The notes under the pieces: generated by a model | The model's input: only the letters and a program-made list of their open reading frames with translations | Database searches by the model: none | What the model was told of the DNA's origin: nothing | Translations under genes and position numbers: made by a program | Origin: an uncultured Pseudomonadota bacterium | Lineage (GTDB): Bacteria; Pseudomonadota; Gammaproteobacteria; Burkholderiales; SG8-41 | Assembly (NCBI GenBank): GCA_946885605.1 | Contig: CAMPGR010000016.1 | Location: 1-44,002, forward strand | Direction: 5' to 3' | DNA: 44,002 nt | Shown: positions 42,483 to 44,002 of the stretch, one piece after another | Layout: each line of letters starts with the position of its first letter | How positions within the stretch are numbered: position 1 is the stretch's first letter

Positions 42483-43946
42483 ATGCATAACGCCACCATC
42501 AAAGCGCTGTCCGACGCGCTCGCAGCCGGGCGATTGTCCAGCGTCGAGGCGACGCATATTTTTCTGCGCCGGATCAAAGCCTTGAACGACAGGTATGGCT
42601 GCTTCATCACGGTCGACGAGGAGCGCTCCCTCGCCCAGGCGAGCGCCGCGGACGCGCTGCGGGCCGCTGGACGCGCGCAGCCGCTCACCGGTGTTCCAAT
42701 CGCCCAGAAGGATATCTTCTGCGCGCGGGGCTGGCGCACGACCTGCGGCTCGAAAATGCTTGCCAATTTCATATCGCCGTATGACGCCCACGTCGTCGAG
42801 CGCCTCGATGCCGCCGGTGCGGTGAACATCGGCAAGACCAACATGGACGAATTCGCGATGGGGTCGTCGAACGAGACCTCGTTCTACGGCCCGGTGAGAA
42901 ATCCCTGGGACACCGGACGCGTGCCGGGCGGCAGCTCCGGCGGTTCCGCGGTTGCGGTGGCGGCGCGCCTGGCGCCCGGCGCCATCGGGACTGACACCGG
43001 GGGCTCCATCCGTCAACCCGCTGCGTTGAGCGGCATCGCGGGGCTCAAGCCGACGTACGGAGTCGTCTCGCGCTACGGCATGATCGCTTTTGCATCGAGC
43101 CTCGATCAGGGCGGCCCCATGGCGCGGACCGCCGAAGACCTCGCCCTCATGCTTAATGTCATGGCGGGCCACGATGCGCGCGATTCCACGAGCCTCGACC
43201 GCCCGCGCGAGGACTACACACGCGAGCTGGCGCGCCCGCTCGCCGGTTTACGCATCGGGCTCCCGCAGGAGTTCTTCGCGGAGGGCGTCGCACCCGATGT
43301 CGCGAAGTCTGTGGAGGAGGCGGTGGGGCAACTGCGCCGGCTCGGTTGCGAGACGGCGGAGGTGAGCCTCCCCAACATGGCGCTCTCCGTGCCGGTGTAT
43401 TACGTGCTCGCGCCGGCCGAAGCGTCGAGCAATCTCGCCCGCTTCGATGGCGTACGTTACGGGTACCGGGCGCCCGAGTACACGGACCTCGAGGACATGT
43501 ACAAGAAGACCCGCGCGCAAGGCTTCGGCGAGGAGGTCAAGCGGCGCATCCTGATCGGGACGTATGTCCTGTCCCACGGCTATTACGACGCGTATTACCT
43601 CCGGGCACAAAAGGTGCGGCGTCTCATCGCGCGCGATTTCGAAGAGGCGTTTCGCAAGTGCGATGTCATCGTCGGGCCGACGAGCCCGACGACCGCGTTC
43701 GGCCTTGGAGAGCGTGCGGGCGATCCGGTGCAGATGTATCTTTCCGATATCTATACCATCGCGGTCAATCTTGCCGGCCTGCCGGGCCTATCCATCCCGT
43801 GCGGGTTCGACAGCGATGGGCTGCCGGTGGGTCTCCAGATCATCGGCAGCTACTTCGCCGAGGCGCGCATGCTGAACGTCGCGCACCAGTACCAACTCGC
43901 GACCGACTGGCACGAGCGCGTCCCGCCCGGTATTGAAGTTCTATGA
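42483..43946 (+). CDS. gatA: Asp-tRNA(Asn)/Glu-tRNA(Gln) amidotransferase subunit A
   Basis: Glutaminase subunit of GatCAB, 487 residues, amidase-signature family. The Ser-cisSer-Lys triad is present with family spacing: Lys76 in [10 protein letters not shown], Ser151 in [20 protein letters not shown] and Ser175 in [12 protein letters not shown]. The start [20 protein letters not shown] and the C-terminal [20 protein letters not shown] with [14 protein letters not shown] are standard. The ammonia it releases is channelled to GatB, whose gene should follow directly. Confidence 0.97.
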   Translation: MHNATIKALSDALAAGRLSSVEATHIFLRRIKALNDRYGCFITVDEERSLAQASAADALRAAGRAQPLTGVPIAQKDIFCARGWRTTCGSKMLANFISPYDAHVVERLDAAGAVNIGKTNMDEFAMGSSNETSFYGPVRNPWDTGRVPGGSSGGSAVAVAARLAPGAIGTDTGGSIRQPAALSGIAGLKPTYGVVSRYGMIAFASSLDQGGPMARTAEDLALMLNVMAGHDARDSTSLDRPREDYTRELARPLAGLRIGLPQEFFAEGVAPDVAKSVEEAVGQLRRLGCETAEVSLPNMALSVPVYYVLAPAEASSNLARFDGVRYGYRAPEYTDLEDMYKKTRAQGFGEEVKRRILIGTYVLSHGYYDAYYLRAQKVRRLIARDFEEAFRKCDVIVGPTSPTTAFGLGERAGDPVQMYLSDIYTIAVNLAGLPGLSIPCGFDSDGLPVGLQIIGSYFAEARMLNVAHQYQLATDWHERVPPGIEVL

Positions 43947-43973
43947 ACCGCCAAGAGCGCCAAGAAAAACAAG

Positions 43974-44002
43974 ATGAGTTCTGCCGATCATCGACCCTTC
44001 GT
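43974..44002 (+). CDS. Possible start of gatB (cut by window edge)
   Basis: After gatA, the ATG at 43974 opens a frame MSSADHRPF that runs off the window. In this position GatB is expected, but the nine residues seen do not match the usual 'WEVVIGLE' start, which could come later. The assignment rests on gene order only. Confidence 0.3.

Overview
The window is 44 kb of GC-rich, densely coded chromosome. It most likely comes from a betaproteobacterium. Supporting signs are SAH riboswitches in front of ahcY within a metK-ahcY-metF operon, the dapF-DUF484-xerC and mreBCD-mrdA-rodA-rlpA orders, an adjacent hslVU pair, a PTR1-like reductase beside ttcA, and a bacterial MidA homologue. I see no tRNA, rRNA, CRISPR array, insertion sequence or phage block, and no stretch over 300 bases lacks a gene. 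The longest gene-free gaps are about 235 bases (22231-22465, riboswitches), 218 bases (32331-32548, a dispersed repeat) and 200 bases (19144-19343, a divergent promoter region).

Layout. 1-7498: rpiA (minus, cut by the window edge), then plus-strand ilvA, a Slt70-type lytic transglycosylase, an NDUFA9-like NAD(P)-binding protein, an HD-less cca, a glutathione transferase and an exported intradiol-dioxygenase-like protein. 7515-11157: a tight minus-strand operon of a MidA-type methyltransferase, a TauE/SafE permease, a duplicated di-haem cytochrome c and a zinc alcohol dehydrogenase. 11236-14567: a pteridine reductase-like SDR, ttcA, and an ORF joining a phage-Cro-like HTH in frame to a serine/alanine-glyoxylate aminotransferase. 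14569-19143: a minus-strand operon of an M20 peptidase, an SsuABC-type ABC transporter and a RidA protein. A second RidA gene diverges from it (19344-19844).

19852-23629 is the methyl-cycle operon metK-ahcY-metF (minus). Its metK-ahcY gap carries two complete SAH riboswitch aptamers in tandem with a terminator-like hairpin between them. 23700-27547 looks like a lipid A cassette: two LpxL-type acyltransferases flank a Gfo/Idh/MocA dehydrogenase and a DegT aminotransferase resembling the GnnA/GnnB pair. 27551-32079 holds an acetyltransferase, a CoA-binding protein, dapF, a DUF484 protein, xerC and rlmI. 32097-35433 holds a stand-alone yidD, a TonB protein and hslVU. 35438-42068 is the cell-shape and elongasome cluster mreB-mreC-mreD-mrdA-rodA-rlpA (minus). 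42160-44002 is gatCA and probably the first codons of gatB.

Most of the content is core metabolism and cell-envelope biology. The items most worth a second look are the HTH-aminotransferase ORF, which has a slippery T6 run and a palindromic operator, and the tandem SAH riboswitches. After those come the gnnAB-like/lpxL cassette, the Cca lacking its HD site, and the duplicated di-haem cytochrome operon.
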